Part shown: piece by piece, positions 1-12,370 of the stretch
How the letters are laid out: each line of letters starts with the position of its first letter
Position numbering within the stretch: position 1 is the first letter of the stretch
Source of the DNA: Lepturacanthus savala
Lineage: Eukaryota > Chordata > Actinopteri > Scombriformes > Trichiuridae
DNA length: 64,000 nt
NCBI GenBank assembly: GCA_030544235.1
Contig: CM060472.1
Coordinates: 22,310,724-22,374,723 of the forward strand
Reading direction: 5' to 3'
Made by a program: the position numbers and the translations under genes
Notes under the pieces: model-generated
Seen by the model: only the letters and a program-made list of their open reading frames with translations
What the model was told of the DNA's origin: nothing
The model's database searches: none

Positions 1-275
1 TCTGTCAACTGCCCTCACGCGTGCTCACCTGTGTGCAGTCGTCTGATCACCCTTTCACCTTTATACCCCCATCCTTTTCTCTGGGTTTGGCAGCGACAGA
101 CCAGCATGGGCCACGTTAAAACCAAAATCTGTGAAGCTGAGCCAAAAGCTTCTTTTTTATCTGTGCAGCACAAACGTCTCAAACGGAACCCCTGTGTCCC
201 CTCTCCTACGTTCTCCTGCATTCTAACAGATGTAGCAGTGCTTATATTCTCATAAACCTAGCATTGCGGTTAACC

Positions 276-609
276 TACACTACCGTTCAAAAGTTTGGGG
301 TCACCAAGACAATTTTGTGTTTGTTAAAAGAGTCTATTTTTATTTACCACCATGAGTTGTAAAATAAATAGAGAATTGTATTACATTAGCCTTCTGATGC
401 AATGAGCAAATGCATTGTACTATTAGAACACTGGAGTGATAGTTGCTGGAAATGGGCCACCTATGTAGATATTACACCAAAAACCAGACATTTGCAGCTA
501 GAATAGTCAATTACCATATTAGCAATATATAGAGTGCATTCCTGATTAGTTTAAAGTTATCTTCATTTCAAAAATAAGGAAATTTCTAAGTGACCCCAAC
601 AGTAGTGTA
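276..609 (+). mobile_element. Family A MITE, internally deleted copy
   Basis: Starts TACACTACCGTTCAAAAG and ends with a partial inverted counterpart (GTGACCCC, then AGTAGTGTA), lacking part of the right terminal repeat. It shares internal blocks such as ACTGGAGTGATAGTTGCTGG and GATTAGTTTAAAGTTATCTTC with the other copies. There is no coding capacity. TA at the tips suggests a Tc1/mariner-type target site; that superfamily assignment is an inference. Confidence 0.85.
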
Positions 610-3288
610 AACTCAAAGAATACAAGGAGGTTCAATCCAACTGCATACATCCCCTAAACATAGAAACTGGTAGTAACAAGTACTGTATTACAAGTACATT
701 AAAAATAAACTATGACACTTTTTGGGGAAACCTGCTGAAAATTGCTGTTTAAGAACAGATCACGTCAGCATAAAGATTAACTAACTGGGAAACAGCTAGC
801 CTGAACACTTTCTCATTCAAGGCAAAGGAGTCGGTGCAATGTACAAACATGCTATATTCTTCTTTGTTGTAAAAGCCAAAGTCAGTAAAACTGTGAAATG
901 TGAGATATGTGTTAATTAATCAGCTTTGCAGGTGCTTGGCAGAGGGATTTTTGCTAACTTTGTACAGCAGCCAGGCTATCTGATTCCTGCTGCTTCCACT
1001 CTTTTTTGCCAAGCTAGGCTAACCAACTTCTGGCTGCAGGCTCATAACGAAGGGATACTTCTGATAGCGGCGAAGGGATTTAAACTAGTAAAAACACTGA
1101 ATAAATATGTTTTGCGTTACAAAGAATCACTCGTTCTATAATGCTGTTTAACACTGGTGTGGCATTTCTGCAAACATTAGATCACCTTACAAAAGACCTT
1201 TACCTTTTCATCTCTTATTTCCTTTACTCTCTGTTCCTATCATGTCTTTTCTTGTCCAAACAGTGTCGTGCATATTTCTGCAGGCATATTTGATAGGCAT
1301 GAATCCATCTCTTGATGGCATTACATAAATATTTTAATTATGAATTTATAAAAATGTTAACTAAACAAAAAAATTAACACAGGTTTAGTCATTTTTAGAC
1401 ATTTTCATCTGGACCAAATGACTCTTCTAAACGTATTATCAGAACTGAAGAATGTGTATGTGGAGAACCTTTAATACTTGATTTAAACCTGTAGAAATGG
1501 CAGGCCTTGACAGGTCAAAGTGCGGAGAGGATTCCATCATTTCTGCCGCCATGTGGCCGTTTATTCAGCAATATTAGGCTGACCTGAAGTAGCAGAGGCG
1601 ACACCAGCGAAAATAAAAATGAACGGGTGAAGGATGAAGAGGCCAGTCCGGAGCATGAAATCCTCCGATGGACTGTCGGGGGGAAAAAAAGGCATGCGGA
1701 TGAACAATCCCAGAGGTCAAAGGGTCTATCTCTGTACCACTTTTTTTTTTTTTTTATTGAGGGCACAGAGAGAAAAGGAGCACTGACAGTTTCATCATCT
1801 CATCCAACACTGATGTAACACTAAAGCTCAGACGTGTTCACACGGCTGCCCCGGGGATTGCCCCGAACCCCCGAGACAAAATCAGTGCACTGAACCATCA
1901 GATATGACTCACCTCAGGCATTTTTTTTTTGTGTGTGTGGGGAGTTGATCATGTAATGAAGCCCTCATAATGGCTTCACGAATTGTAAATATTGGTTTTA
2001 ATAACTGGAAATAAATAACTTGCCGAAGCTTTGAATGCATTTAGAAGCCGTTGATAAGAAGGATTAACAAGAGCTTTTAGTTTCGTCATGAATGAAAGGT
2101 CTTAAAAACAACCCATTAAGCTGGTACTTTTTCAATATACAAGCATCTTAAAAGTGCATCAACTATGCCGGAGCCTGTTAAAGGCCATTTTCAGGCCAGG
2201 GGTTCAACGTTACAATTTTATTCAACGGCCCTTTTAGGACACGTGTCAAATGTAAGGCCCATGGGCTGCACTTAAACACTTAAAAGATCGATTGTAGGAC
2301 ATTGCTATAGAAAGCCAACCTGCATGGCGTGTTCAAGTGCACCTTGAAAACTCCAACTCCATACTTAATTGGCCTCAAAGGTCATTTAAAATGGGAAAGT
2401 TTACAATTTATCTTTTTTCTTTGATGAAATGTAAACATCATGAATTGCTTATTCCTTCACTACAATATTTTAAATATCTGCAATGACTTTTCCATATTGT
2501 TTACTGCATATCATAAGCATTCCTAGCATAATTTTCTAAGGGCCAAATTGATATAATAGCTGTCCAACTATATTGTCCTAAAAATGCATTATTTTCTATA
2601 TCATCTTAACAGAATGCCTTTTTATTTCAAAATCAACATCTGCTGAAGTCATCCCTTTGACTGAGGCATTTCTGAATATGAAAACCCTTTACATTAAAAT
2701 ATGACTTAGGCAATTATGCTATGAGGCTTAAAATATTTGAAATCAAACAATATAACTTTAATTTCTACAAAGGCATATATTTTTTTAATTCTATAAAAAA
2801 TCTTAAACTGTTGTTGAAACTATTGTTTTATAAATGCAATTAGATTTAATTATATAACATAACAAATAGAGTAATATGATCTTTGCAGCCGTGCTTTGAG
2901 AGCAACCATGCTAATGTGGCCTGATTGATAACCATGGTTTTGGTCCACTGCTGTATGGGAGGTGTCCATTATTCCTGGCAGCCAAGCCGCTTTCTGTGTG
3001 TTTCTATTACTCACACTCACTGATATTTTTTCATGAATTTTCTTGTTTCTTTTGACCAAATAAAGAAGGGGGAGGAAGAAAAGAAACACCAGTGATGAAT
3101 GGATTCGGCCTAGATTGTCCGTCCAACAGTTTATAGGACTGATATGCTAGACCATAAACACCAGCCAAAGTGATTTTTGTTCCCTTTTTTTGTCAAACCT
3201 GGCAACTCAAAAGTAATTTTGATGTAATGGCTTATATCTGATCTATAATGTGGAAGAAACCCTTCACTTTCTTTAAGGCAAGACTTCA

Positions 3289-3814
3289 TACACTACTGTT
3301 CAAAAGTTTAGGGTCACCCAGACAATTTTGTGTTCTCCATGAAAAGTCACACTTTTATTTACCACCATGAGTTGTACAATGAATATAAAATATAGTCAAG
3401 ACATCGACAAGGTTAGAATTAGTGATTTGTGACCTCACAAATGTGATGCTCCAGATACTCAACCTGCTCAAAGGAAGGTCATATTTATAGCTTCTCTAAC
3501 CAGCTAAACTGTTTTCATCTGTGCTAACATGATTGCACAAGGGTTTTCTAATTATCTATTAGCCTTCTGATGGAATGAACAAACATACTGCACCATTAGA
3601 ACACTGGAGTGATAGTTGCTGGAAATTGGCCTCTATACACCCATGTAGATATTGCATTTGCAGATAGAATAGTCATTTACCACATCAGTGATGTATAAAG
3701 TGGATTTCTGGTTAGTTTAAAGTTATCTTCATTGAAAAAACAGTGATTTACAGTGATTTTCTTTCAAAAATAAGGACATTTCAAACCATCACCAAACTTT
3801 TGAACAGTAGCGTA
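3289..3814 (+). mobile_element. Family A MITE, longest copy
   Basis: The most complete copy in the window, about 526 bp. The left end TACACTACTGTTCAAAAGTT and right end AACTTTTGAACAGTAGCGTA are near-perfect inverted repeats. The interior is non-coding and serves as the reference for the shorter copies. Confidence 0.9.
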
Positions 3815-4197
3815 TATTAAAAAATGTACATGTCATCACTGCATAACTGTGAAATGAAGCTATTGCCTATTCTGGAATGTTTTCTAGGATCTGTATTAGT
3901 ATCTTTACAAGTAAAAACAAATCAGGTATCAAAGAAATATCTCTTTTCCTAAAATTTGAAAGAAGTGAACCTATCTGCAATAACCTATCCCCTACTCTTA
4001 CCCTAATTTAATACCATGACCTCAGCAGTCATATTTAATCAGCGTAGATATATAATTTATAATATTCTAAAGAATATATAAATTAACCTATTCTACATAT
4101 TTCTCAGAACCTTTACAAAGGAAGATCCAACAAAGGCTTGAAGGTATTTGTTCAATATATCTCATCATGTATAATAAAAATATCATTGACATCTAAA

Positions 4198-4349
4198 CAT
4201 TTGCAGCCTAGAATAGTCATTTAAAACATCAGTAATGTATGGAGTGTATTTCTGATTAGTTTAAAGTTCATCATTGAAAAACATTGAACAGTGCTTTTCA
4301 TTCAATAATAAGGAAATTAAGTGACCCCAAACTTTTAAATGGTAGTGTA
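4198..4349 (+). mobile_element. Family A MITE, 3' fragment
   Basis: Only the right-hand part is present, from ACATTTGCAGC to GTGACCCCAAACTTTTAAAT with GGTAGTGTA. The left terminal repeat is missing. Confidence 0.85.
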
Positions 4350-4374
4350 AATGGCAACTTGTCTTGTAAATATT

Positions 4375-4515
4375 CATTCATTCTCACACATGCTGCTGCA
4401 CCACCGCTGGCTCAGGCATCCAGAGCAAAGCACTCAAGGACACATTGACATGTGGACAGGAGGAGTCAACCTATTAAAGAACGACCTGCTCCGGCTCCTT
4501 AGCCACAGCTTAAAA
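4375..4515 (+). repeat. Retroposon remnant
   Basis: Carries CACTCAAGGACACATTGACA, TGTGGACAGGAGGAGTC, a TTAAAGAACGACCTGCTC block and a GAGCCACAGC-like end, followed by poly(A). The pattern fits the 3' region of a common fish retroposon. Confidence 0.5.
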
Positions 4516-5622
4516 AAAAAAAAAAAACTCCCCGGTTTGCATTTAAGCTACTTGTAATTATTCATCACCTTAGAACTGAGGAACATTGGAGTGTGCCAAC
4601 AGCACATTGTACATTGTAAGCAGGCATTTAGGGCATTTGTACTCTATCATTACATCGATGGAGCACCTCTGTAAGCACCAGGAAAACATGCACTATAATT
4701 TCCTGCCCGTACAATATTTTGCCTTCGACTAATACGCCGTTCGAGTCCGCACGCTGCAATTAAAGCATTGTGAAGCGTAATCAGACCTCTCCTCTGGAAT
4801 AAGTAGCATATTGATTCTTTCCCCAGCTATTTATTTGCCGTGTTTTCTGGGCAGAGCTGAATAAAGACGTATTAAATGCTGCACACGCTCAGCTTAACGG
4901 GAGGCAAATGTCATTTGGAAGGTCAATGTTCCATGAGTTGGTAAAAAAAAAAAAAAAAGGTGTTAAGGTAAAAAGCACAGGTGATTTTGCATCTTTAGAA
5001 CCTGCTCTCATACTTTGATGTATATTCATAATTAGCTCGCGGTGTGAAAGTGTGATTTTCAATCTGAATGATTGTATGCACTGGAAGCATAAACTATTAT
5101 TTGAATCGGGCTGCTGTTGCTTTATAAAAAAGTATTTACACTTGAGGGGCTCTTTCTCCTTTTTGCTGCTGCTGCTGCCGCTGAGAGGAGTGAATAATAC
5201 AGTAGAGGTGGGACTGGTTATCATCACAATGTATCAGTCTATTAACCAGGCTGACCAGTGGAAAAGCCAACACGCTGCTGCAGCCTCACACTGTGGTTTC
5301 CTTGGAGAAACATGCTATTGTTGCTATTCTCGCCTGAAACAAAGAAGATACATAAAGAAAACGAAATTGGTTTGCAGTGCAAGCGCAGGGACGCCGTTAG
5401 AAGAAAACCTTTAGAGGGTAGAGGGTCCTCTAAAAGGACTGTCATTTTTTTTTGTTGTTTTTTTTGTTCTTCTTGGTTTCTGCACCGATGAATAAATAAA
5501 AATCAGATAAGAAATTCATTGACAGCAATGACCCGTGTTAGGTGTAATTGCTCCAGTGAGACAAAAAAGAAAAAAAAAGAAAAGCCTTTTGTCTGTTGTT
5601 GTTTTTGTTTATGTCTCTATAT

Positions 5623-5623
<1 letters not shown>

Positions 5624-5659
<36 letters not shown>

Positions 5660-5672
5660 GGGGGGGGGGGGG
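5624..5672. repeat. T35-G14 homopolymer pair
   Basis: Thirty-five T residues abut fourteen G residues with no interruption, in the downstream flank. Confidence 0.97.
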
Positions 5673-8362
5673 TGCATGGGCACCAACAGGAACAGATGGA
5701 CTTTAATCTCAAATTTCACACAGCTGAGAAACAACTTCAAAGTCAAATGGCCTGAAGGATGGAAGCAGAGCCAAAAAAAAAAAAGCTAAAGGAAATAAAA
5801 AAAAAAAAAAAAAACAGCAGCGATTACACAAGGAAGATGTATCCAAGGCAGCGACTGAGGGGGAACATGCAATATTTAAAAGGTTGGAGACTGAGACAGC
5901 CTCTGCGGCAACTAACTTTATTTGATCTGCGACTATTATTTCAAGGGCGTATCAAGGTAAACAGCATCGTTGCAGTGGTGGGGGTTTTGAAGTTGGAAAA
6001 ACATGCCAACCGTTCATCATTGAGAGACTCATCACGAGTCCCCTTGGAGTTTAATAAAACTATATTTAGCAGAACTTCATTACAACGTGTCAATCCTCAG
6101 CAGTCAGGTTAGCTGAGTTGCCTCTATGATTTGTTTGCCCCCCACACCCCCCCCATGTGGCGAACCGCCGGCTTTGAACTGCACTATCAAAGGCAATAGA
6201 GCTGCGCCTTGTACTGCACCATCGCTTCTTCTCACTCCTTTTTTTCTCAAGAAAAATCTTTATTGTTGGCAGGTTTATCTACAAACCAAACATGTGGATT
6301 GTACAGCACATGAAAACTGGACAGTAACACAAGGAAAAGACAGACTTTACAGACTTTATGCACAATGTATACACAGTATGTGACCTGTAGAGAATTTGTT
6401 AAAGTTTCATACCTTCCCCCTAAGGAGCATGTGTGAGTTTAATGGAATGTTTTATTTCATAGTTAGTATTCATGTGCACTTGCTCTCACCTTCTACTCCC
6501 TCTCTTTTTTGTCTCCTTTCTTTTTTTTTTTATTTCTTCTAAAGCCTGTCTGATACACATGTCCCGATGTCTATTTTACAGTCGTATACTTTAATTTCCT
6601 TTTTTTCCACCTCTTGTTTTACAATTTGAATAAAATGCTAATTACAAGCAATAACAGAACAGAAATAATTGCATTCCCCAGATACACTAGGAAACATATG
6701 TCTTAGTGTAGTCGGAGTCTCTCTTATTATTCACTCGCAGCCCTGGAACAGTCGGTCCCGTCGCTATCCCGGTTTCCCACTTAGCAGGCAACACACACTG
6801 ACCCGTGGTCACATTAGCACTTGCATCTAAAAAGGAGACAAAGGAGCGCTTCAACATTGATCACGGCGTTTTAATCCCAGCAAGATTAAGAGCCCTCCAG
6901 TTAATTACAGAACAAATGGCAGACGGTGGCATCTTTATATCCTGAACATGACTAAGAGGAATACAAGTGGATGAGTACGCCACAAAATGAAATCATTTGT
7001 TTATATTATTTTTTTCTCCTTAGTAGTAGCTAATAATCAGCTTGCAGTTTCTTCCTGTGTTTGCTATAGAGGATTTATATTAAAGCCACAGAATGTGTAA
7101 TTTCAGGTGATATTTTAGGTCAATGGTCTGTTATTGTCCAACAAACAAAAGCTTTGAAGGCTGAAAAAAAAGTACTGTCCATAGTATGGTTTGATCATAT
7201 GTTTGACATTGCTTTTGAAAATAGAAAAATAGGCAGATACTGAAATCTTCCAATCTCCCAGCAGACTGTAATGTGTTCATGTTAAAGTTCACCTGACAGT
7301 ACATAGCGGGAAAACTATAGTAACTACTAATATAGGTTAAAATTGCTGCTCTGGGAAAAGCTTTTTTTTTTTTTTTTTTTTTTTTTTAGCAGGAAGATAA
7401 TGTGATTGAAATTTGATATAGAAATGCAAATATATATAAATAAGTGAACAACACGATCAGGGATGTGAACTATAAGGATTAAGGATTTTTTCCCATTTCA
7501 AGTTGGACTTATCACTCATAACGAGATGCTGATAGAGAAGACAGGCTCTTAGGCTACATCTGATTTAACTCCACATTCTCTAGAAGCCTTTTTAACAGTG
7601 CATCCAGTCGTCCCAACACCCCACTTTCAGACCGATTGATCCGCATTTTAACGCTGAAATGAGCTCGTCACTGCTCTGCATCCTCCTTTCGTATGCATTC
7701 CTAATCAAATAAGCAGCTCTTACTCTTTATTATCTTGTACGACCTCGGTTTGAAGTTTTCACTTTAAGCCACTTCACAGAGCGATTCGGCCCCCTCTCTA
7801 AGGTGATGAGAGCTGACTCCAGGAGCCCCGGGGATGCGAGCTTCAGGTCGCCGTGTTATTGTCTGAGGCTTGGCCCGAGGCTCAGGAGAGAATCACTTCC
7901 TCTAATGGAAAACCATTGTCTGCCACCGAGGACATACAACCGTGCAGAATGCGGATCAGCCCATCTGGACTTATGCACAAGACAGAATGAAGCTCTCTCC
8001 AGATAGAAAGCTATTTTGGAATTGTAATATCCACTGGAGTCGATTCCGATTAAGCAATACATCTGGAATGGACTGTACTCTGTGTGTTTTCCAGCACCAT
8101 GGTAATGCATACAGCAACCCCAGCATATAGAAGGAAAAACTAGCTACCTTTACATGTCTAGTGCCCCAAATTTGAATCCCAACAATGACACTATGTCATA
8201 ACAATTCCACATTAAGGCACTTGGTGGATTATTTATTCATTTGAGTAGATTGGATGTAGGTTAATGAGCACGCCGATGTGAGATTCTTTAGCGTATTGCA
8301 TTATATATTTGCTCTTCTTCCCTAGTAGGGGACAGTTAATGTCTTGTGCGGGAGGGTCGACA

Positions 8363-8381
8363 CCCCCCCCCCCCCCCCCCC
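8363..8381. repeat. C19 homopolymer
   Basis: Nineteen consecutive C residues in the downstream flank. Confidence 0.97.
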
Positions 8382-9426
8382 TCTAACAAGAGTCTGAAAC
8401 AAACAGGGCAGGTTCAGTCAATTCAGAGCAGTTCTGCGTAAAATGTATACAGTGCCGGTGAGCCTCTGGACCAAATATCCTCCGACAGATCGTCCCAGAG
8501 GATGAGGAACTCCATTTGCCTCCCGGGTTTTCCTCTCTCCCTCCTCCCTTTCCGCTGGAAAATGGCGATGTGCAATACATGCATTATCTTTTTTTTTTTT
8601 TTCTCCCACCCTCATTTTCGGCCTCGGTAGCTCGTTCCGTCTCTTCGCCTCCCCCTGCAGGATTCGCCTCAAGGCTGCGGGCAAAGAAGAAACTGTTGGG
8701 CCAAAGGGAGATCCTCTTAGGTCAGGTGACCTTTTATTTTATTTTATTTTTTTTCCGGAATTTCCGGTATTTTTGGGGGCCGTCGCTTGTGTGGTTCATC
8801 AAGTCTATCAAGGGAAGAAGAATAAAGAGAAAATAAAGGAAGAAATCAATTATGAGGTTCAATAACACCGAAAAAGCAAATTGACTGTCCTTTTTGGGCT
8901 AATGCAATCAATTCAGGTGTTACATTTCTAGCTTAACACAAGCACAGGTTGTCATTTTCAGAGTGCAGCAACAGGAAATCCGTTGGGTTCGGATGACACA
9001 GAGTTTGGCTTCTAAACTATATGCATAGGTATAAAGCAAAGGGCAGAGAGTCCATGGGGACACAGAGTCCCAGAGGGGATTAGGGAAAGGTAAAACAGAA
9101 AAGCTGTGGGCCGAGCTTCCGAACCAGGGGCAATTTTGAAGGATTTCACAAACCTTAGAAATATATTTTCAATTTTAAACCTCCATCAGGAGAACGCAAC
9201 ATTACATCAAAGTCCTATTAATATTTGATATGGTATAAGGTTGGGTCCTGTGTAGCATATTTCATTTTGTCTTACCTAGGGGTTTTCATATCAACATCCA
9301 CAACTGATTTGACCACCATCTGTGATTATTTTCTAAAGGGTCATCCCTTCATCTGAGAGGATGTTTTTGTTGTTGGAGTGTGGCAAACTCTAAACCTGCA
9401 AATATAACCCTTCTGTAATTGTGTTA

Positions 9427-9704
9427 AAACTGTTTTCAGCTGTGCTAAAATGATTGCACAAGGTTTTTCTTATCATCCATTAGCCTTCTGATGCAACGAG
9501 CAAAATCATTGTTCCATTAGAACACTGGACTGATAGTTGCTGGAAATGGGCCTCTATACACCTATGTAGATATTACACCAAAAACCAGAGATTTAGCAAT
9601 GTATTTCTGATTAGTTTAAAGTTATCTTCATTGAAAAAAACAGAGCTTTTCTTTCAATAATAAGGAAATTTCAAAGTCACCCCAAACTTTTGAACGATAG
9701 TATA
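9427..9704 (+). mobile_element. Family A MITE, 5'-truncated copy
   Basis: Begins inside the element at CTGTTTTCAGCTGTGCTAA and ends AACTTTTGAACGATAGTATA. It lies about 300 bp from the candidate exon at 10008-10063. Confidence 0.85.
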
Positions 9705-10007
9705 TATTGAAAAATGAATAACTGAAATGGAGCTATTGCCAGTTTTGGAATGTCTTCTAGGATCTGTATCACTAACTCTCTATCAGTAACTAAATAGTAT
9801 ATTATAGAGTGTAAATACAAAACAAATCACACATCAGAGAAATATCTCTTTTTTAATAACTGAAATAAGTGAAGTTAACCCAAGTTAACTAGTAGTAGTA
9901 AGTACCGAAGTTTGATCCAACAAAAGCTTGATATAACATATTTTTTTCAATCTATCTCATCATGTACAATAAAAAATCTCAGACATCGGGAAAATAATTC
10001 AGCATAC

Positions 10008-10063
10008 CTTTAGCACCAAAGAGATCACCTGATGGATGGCCTGGTGGAAGTCGGGACATCGAC
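10008..10063 (-). other. Candidate alternative exon downstream of khdrbs3 exon 9
   Basis: On the minus strand a pyrimidine-rich acceptor (ATTCCTTTCTAG) is followed by 56 nt and a good donor (AAAG|GTATGC). Joined to exon 8, which ends with one base of a Gly codon, it reads through with no stop as GRCPDFHQAIHQVISLVLK and ends in phase 0. If the donor is not used, two more codons lead to TGA. A second open frame contains an ATG (MSRLPPGHPSGDLFGAK). No homologue is recognised for either peptide. It may be an alternative C-terminal exon of khdrbs3, an exon of an unseen downstream gene, or a chance match. Confidence 0.3.
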
Positions 10064-10614
10064 CTAGAAAGGAATAAAAACAACAAATAAAACCACGTCA
10101 GTTCACAGCATTTTACCCCCTGATAATATCAAAACAGCGATAGAAGATATTATATTTTATGGTTCATTATTGTAACAGGATATATTTTTTTATCAAAGTC
10201 TTAGGATAAAGTTATTTCATTATACAGTTCGTTGAAATATTACTGTTATTTATCATACTTTTTTTTCTTCTTTTTTTTTTTTTTTACAGTTTTTATGTTA
10301 CAGACATCTAATTATTCCCAGCTTTGTGGCTTGATTATGGACTTAACAGAGACAGGAAAACATATTACATTTAAGTTTAGAGAGGGTTTATGTCCAACTA
10401 CGTTAGGGGAGAGGTTAAACTGGGTCAGGTTGTTTACCTTGTGGGACGGAGGTCTTTTTAAACAGCTACTGCCATCCTCTCTCTGCGGAGGTCAGCTGGG
10501 GGTCATTTAGAGTCTCTTTAATGGACGGGGCAAAGGCAGGCTCTTTAAACGACTGGGAGAGGGTCACATGACCGGAGGAGAACAGAAAGAGCAAAACAAG
10601 AAGAGAGAGAAACC

Positions 10615-10675
10615 CCATCCACCCTCCCCCACCTCCCACATCCACCTCCCGCCCCGCCCCCCCCTATCCCCACCG
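10615..10675 (-). promoter_or_regulatory. G-rich block on the transcribed strand
   Basis: On the minus strand it contains four or more G-tracts in close order (GGGGATAGGGGGGGGCGGGG, then CGGGAGG and GGGGGAGGGTGG). These could form a G-quadruplex and include MAZ-like GGGGGAGGG. It lies just past the inferred 3' end of khdrbs3, so a role in polymerase pausing or termination is plausible but inferred. Confidence 0.35.
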
Positions 10676-10740
10676 AAAAAAACGAACTGAACACGGCCCT
10701 AAAAAAAATAAATAAATAAAAAAAAAAGGAGGTCACGGAG

Positions 10741-10990
10741 ACGTGGATGCGGCGCTACGAGCCGTTTCTGTCAGGGTAAACACTCAGAAAGTTAATGTGT
10801 GTTTACTGATGACGCCTGACGCGACCAGGGCTCGCTTCACATCGAATTATATGAACAAACAAGAGTGGATGGAGTTCAAGAGCGCCGATGTCGTTATCGC
10901 CAAATCCGCTAAATCTCCATCGGAGCGATTCGAGACGGAATGCATCAACATGTCGTTCAAATACAAATTCTTATCAGATTACCGAGGTCA
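10741..10990. promoter_or_regulatory. CpG-rich pocket downstream of khdrbs3
   Basis: About 21 CpGs in 250 bp by hand count, in contrast to the CpG-poor surroundings. It could be a small unmethylated regulatory element or a conserved non-coding element. No promoter motif was recognised. Confidence 0.3.
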
Positions 10991-11170
10991 TCTGCAAGGT
11001 CACATATAGACATCCACTGTTTGCAATTTTTGGTAAATGACAGTCGATTTAGATTTTTTTCACTTCGGTAAGGTGATCCCCATTGCGTTTTAGTTCATAA
11101 ACAGCCTTCGATCTGTTCCAAATTTATCTTTTTTTTTCATTTGGGTTGGTTAGTTTAAATTATAGTTTGG

Positions 11171-12370
11171 TTTATTATAAGGACCATAATTATTCTCTCC
11201 GACACAAGTGTTTTTTGTTTCAAAACGTTTATTCAGCATCAACAAAGAGGAAAAAAAAATATTAAAGGGCTTACATAAGCTCAAAAATCAATATCGAACA
11301 AGTCTCTAGATGGAAATAATTACCAATTCAGCAGCATGTGATATTAGTATCTTAAATGCAAATATTAGGCCTACAAAGTCAGAAACAAGTATCTTGTTTA
11401 AAAATAATAGTAATAATAAAAATACCATCAGAATTCACTGATTTAGAGCATCTAAAAAAAAATGAATTAAAAAAAAAAAAAATCACAAAAACGCTCCTGC
11501 ACTGTTTCGCAGCTCTGGTTATTTGGCGCACATGACGTATGAGCGGCTATTTATAGATGGATTAAAGTGGATGTTTTGTGGGCATGATCATGAACACAAC
11601 TACATAGTTTTTTTTTTTTTGTTTGTTTGTTTTTTCAGGATAAAACAGCTGACAATATCCACAGTTTGCACACCATGCTTTTATAAGCCCTTTAACACTA
11701 ACAAACTATTATTTTACAAAAAAAGGAGGAAACATCAATACAATAAGTATACAGTAAGACTTTTTTTTTCTCTTTTTCAGTTTGTAAATGTATATTTTAC
11801 AAGGGACACAACTTCACCAAATACCCCTCCAAAAAAAAAAAAAAAGAATATCTACAGTACTGCACTTTCCTAGAACTAAGCTACTACATTTGAATGTGAC
11901 CAACCACGCAGTTCAAGGTTTAAAGACTAGAGGGTGATACATTAAGTTGCACTGGCAGCTGTGTAAAAACATTGTATCGACCGCTTATAGTGATTCACTA
12001 ATTATTACCAAGTAAAATAGCTTGATACAATGCCATTCTTCACAATCACATAGCTGAGCGAGGAACTTAATGTACTATGGAGCCTTTCCTTAAATCTCAA
12101 CGTCCAGTCGATTTTTCCTAGAGGATAATAGACTACCTACATTACTTTACACATTTTTACCCAGAGGGAGTATGTTTTTTTTTATTATATAATCAGAGGG
12201 GGATTCCATTTTTTTTTTCATTCAGTGTCTACCTATCGCCGTTTCATTTATTTTGCGGTTTAGTTTTTGTTTGTTTTTTTTATTTCTAAAAAGGAGGGAG
12301 TGTCCATAAAAAATCCATTACTTGGGTTGAAACAGCCATGAGGACTCAGGTGCGGGGTTGTATAAACAGT
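11171..12370 (-). other. khdrbs3: khdrbs3 3' untranslated region (extent inferred)
   Basis: Sequence continuing below the stop codon on the minus strand. Minus-strand AATAAA signals occur at 12248-12253, at 12181-12186, at 11228-11233 and at 11171-11176, so both short and long 3' UTRs are possible. The interval is AT- and T-rich, with poly(T)/poly(A) runs and no open frame worth calling. The outer boundary cannot be fixed without transcript data, and 11171 is simply the farthest of the clear signals. Confidence 0.5.

Larger units (their letters stand above)
1..10007. other. Downstream flank of khdrbs3
   Basis: AT-rich intergenic sequence with no recognisable gene. It holds three family A MITE copies or fragments below 4350 and another at 9427-9704, a retroposon remnant near 4375-4515, the T35-G14 homopolymer pair at 5624-5672, long poly(T)/poly(A) tracts (for example near 7363-7387), and a C19 run at 8363-8381. 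The stretches 610-3288, 4560-5620 and 5800-9420 contain nothing I can assign. Short open frames there are low-complexity or composition-driven. Confidence 0.6.
10064..11170. other. Flank between candidate exon and 3' UTR, with C-rich and CpG-rich pockets
   Basis: Contains a C-rich block at 10615-10675 that is G-rich on the transcribed strand, a poly(A)/TAAA-rich run at 10699-10727, and a CpG-rich pocket at 10741-10990 with about 21 CpGs by hand count. An 88-codon plus-strand frame (10743-11009) lies in that pocket. It matches no family I know. Confidence 0.5.

Noticed and set aside
5519..5789. Overlapping plus-strand frames with Phe and Gly runs
   Set aside because: They are translations of the T35-G14 homopolymers and nearby A-runs.
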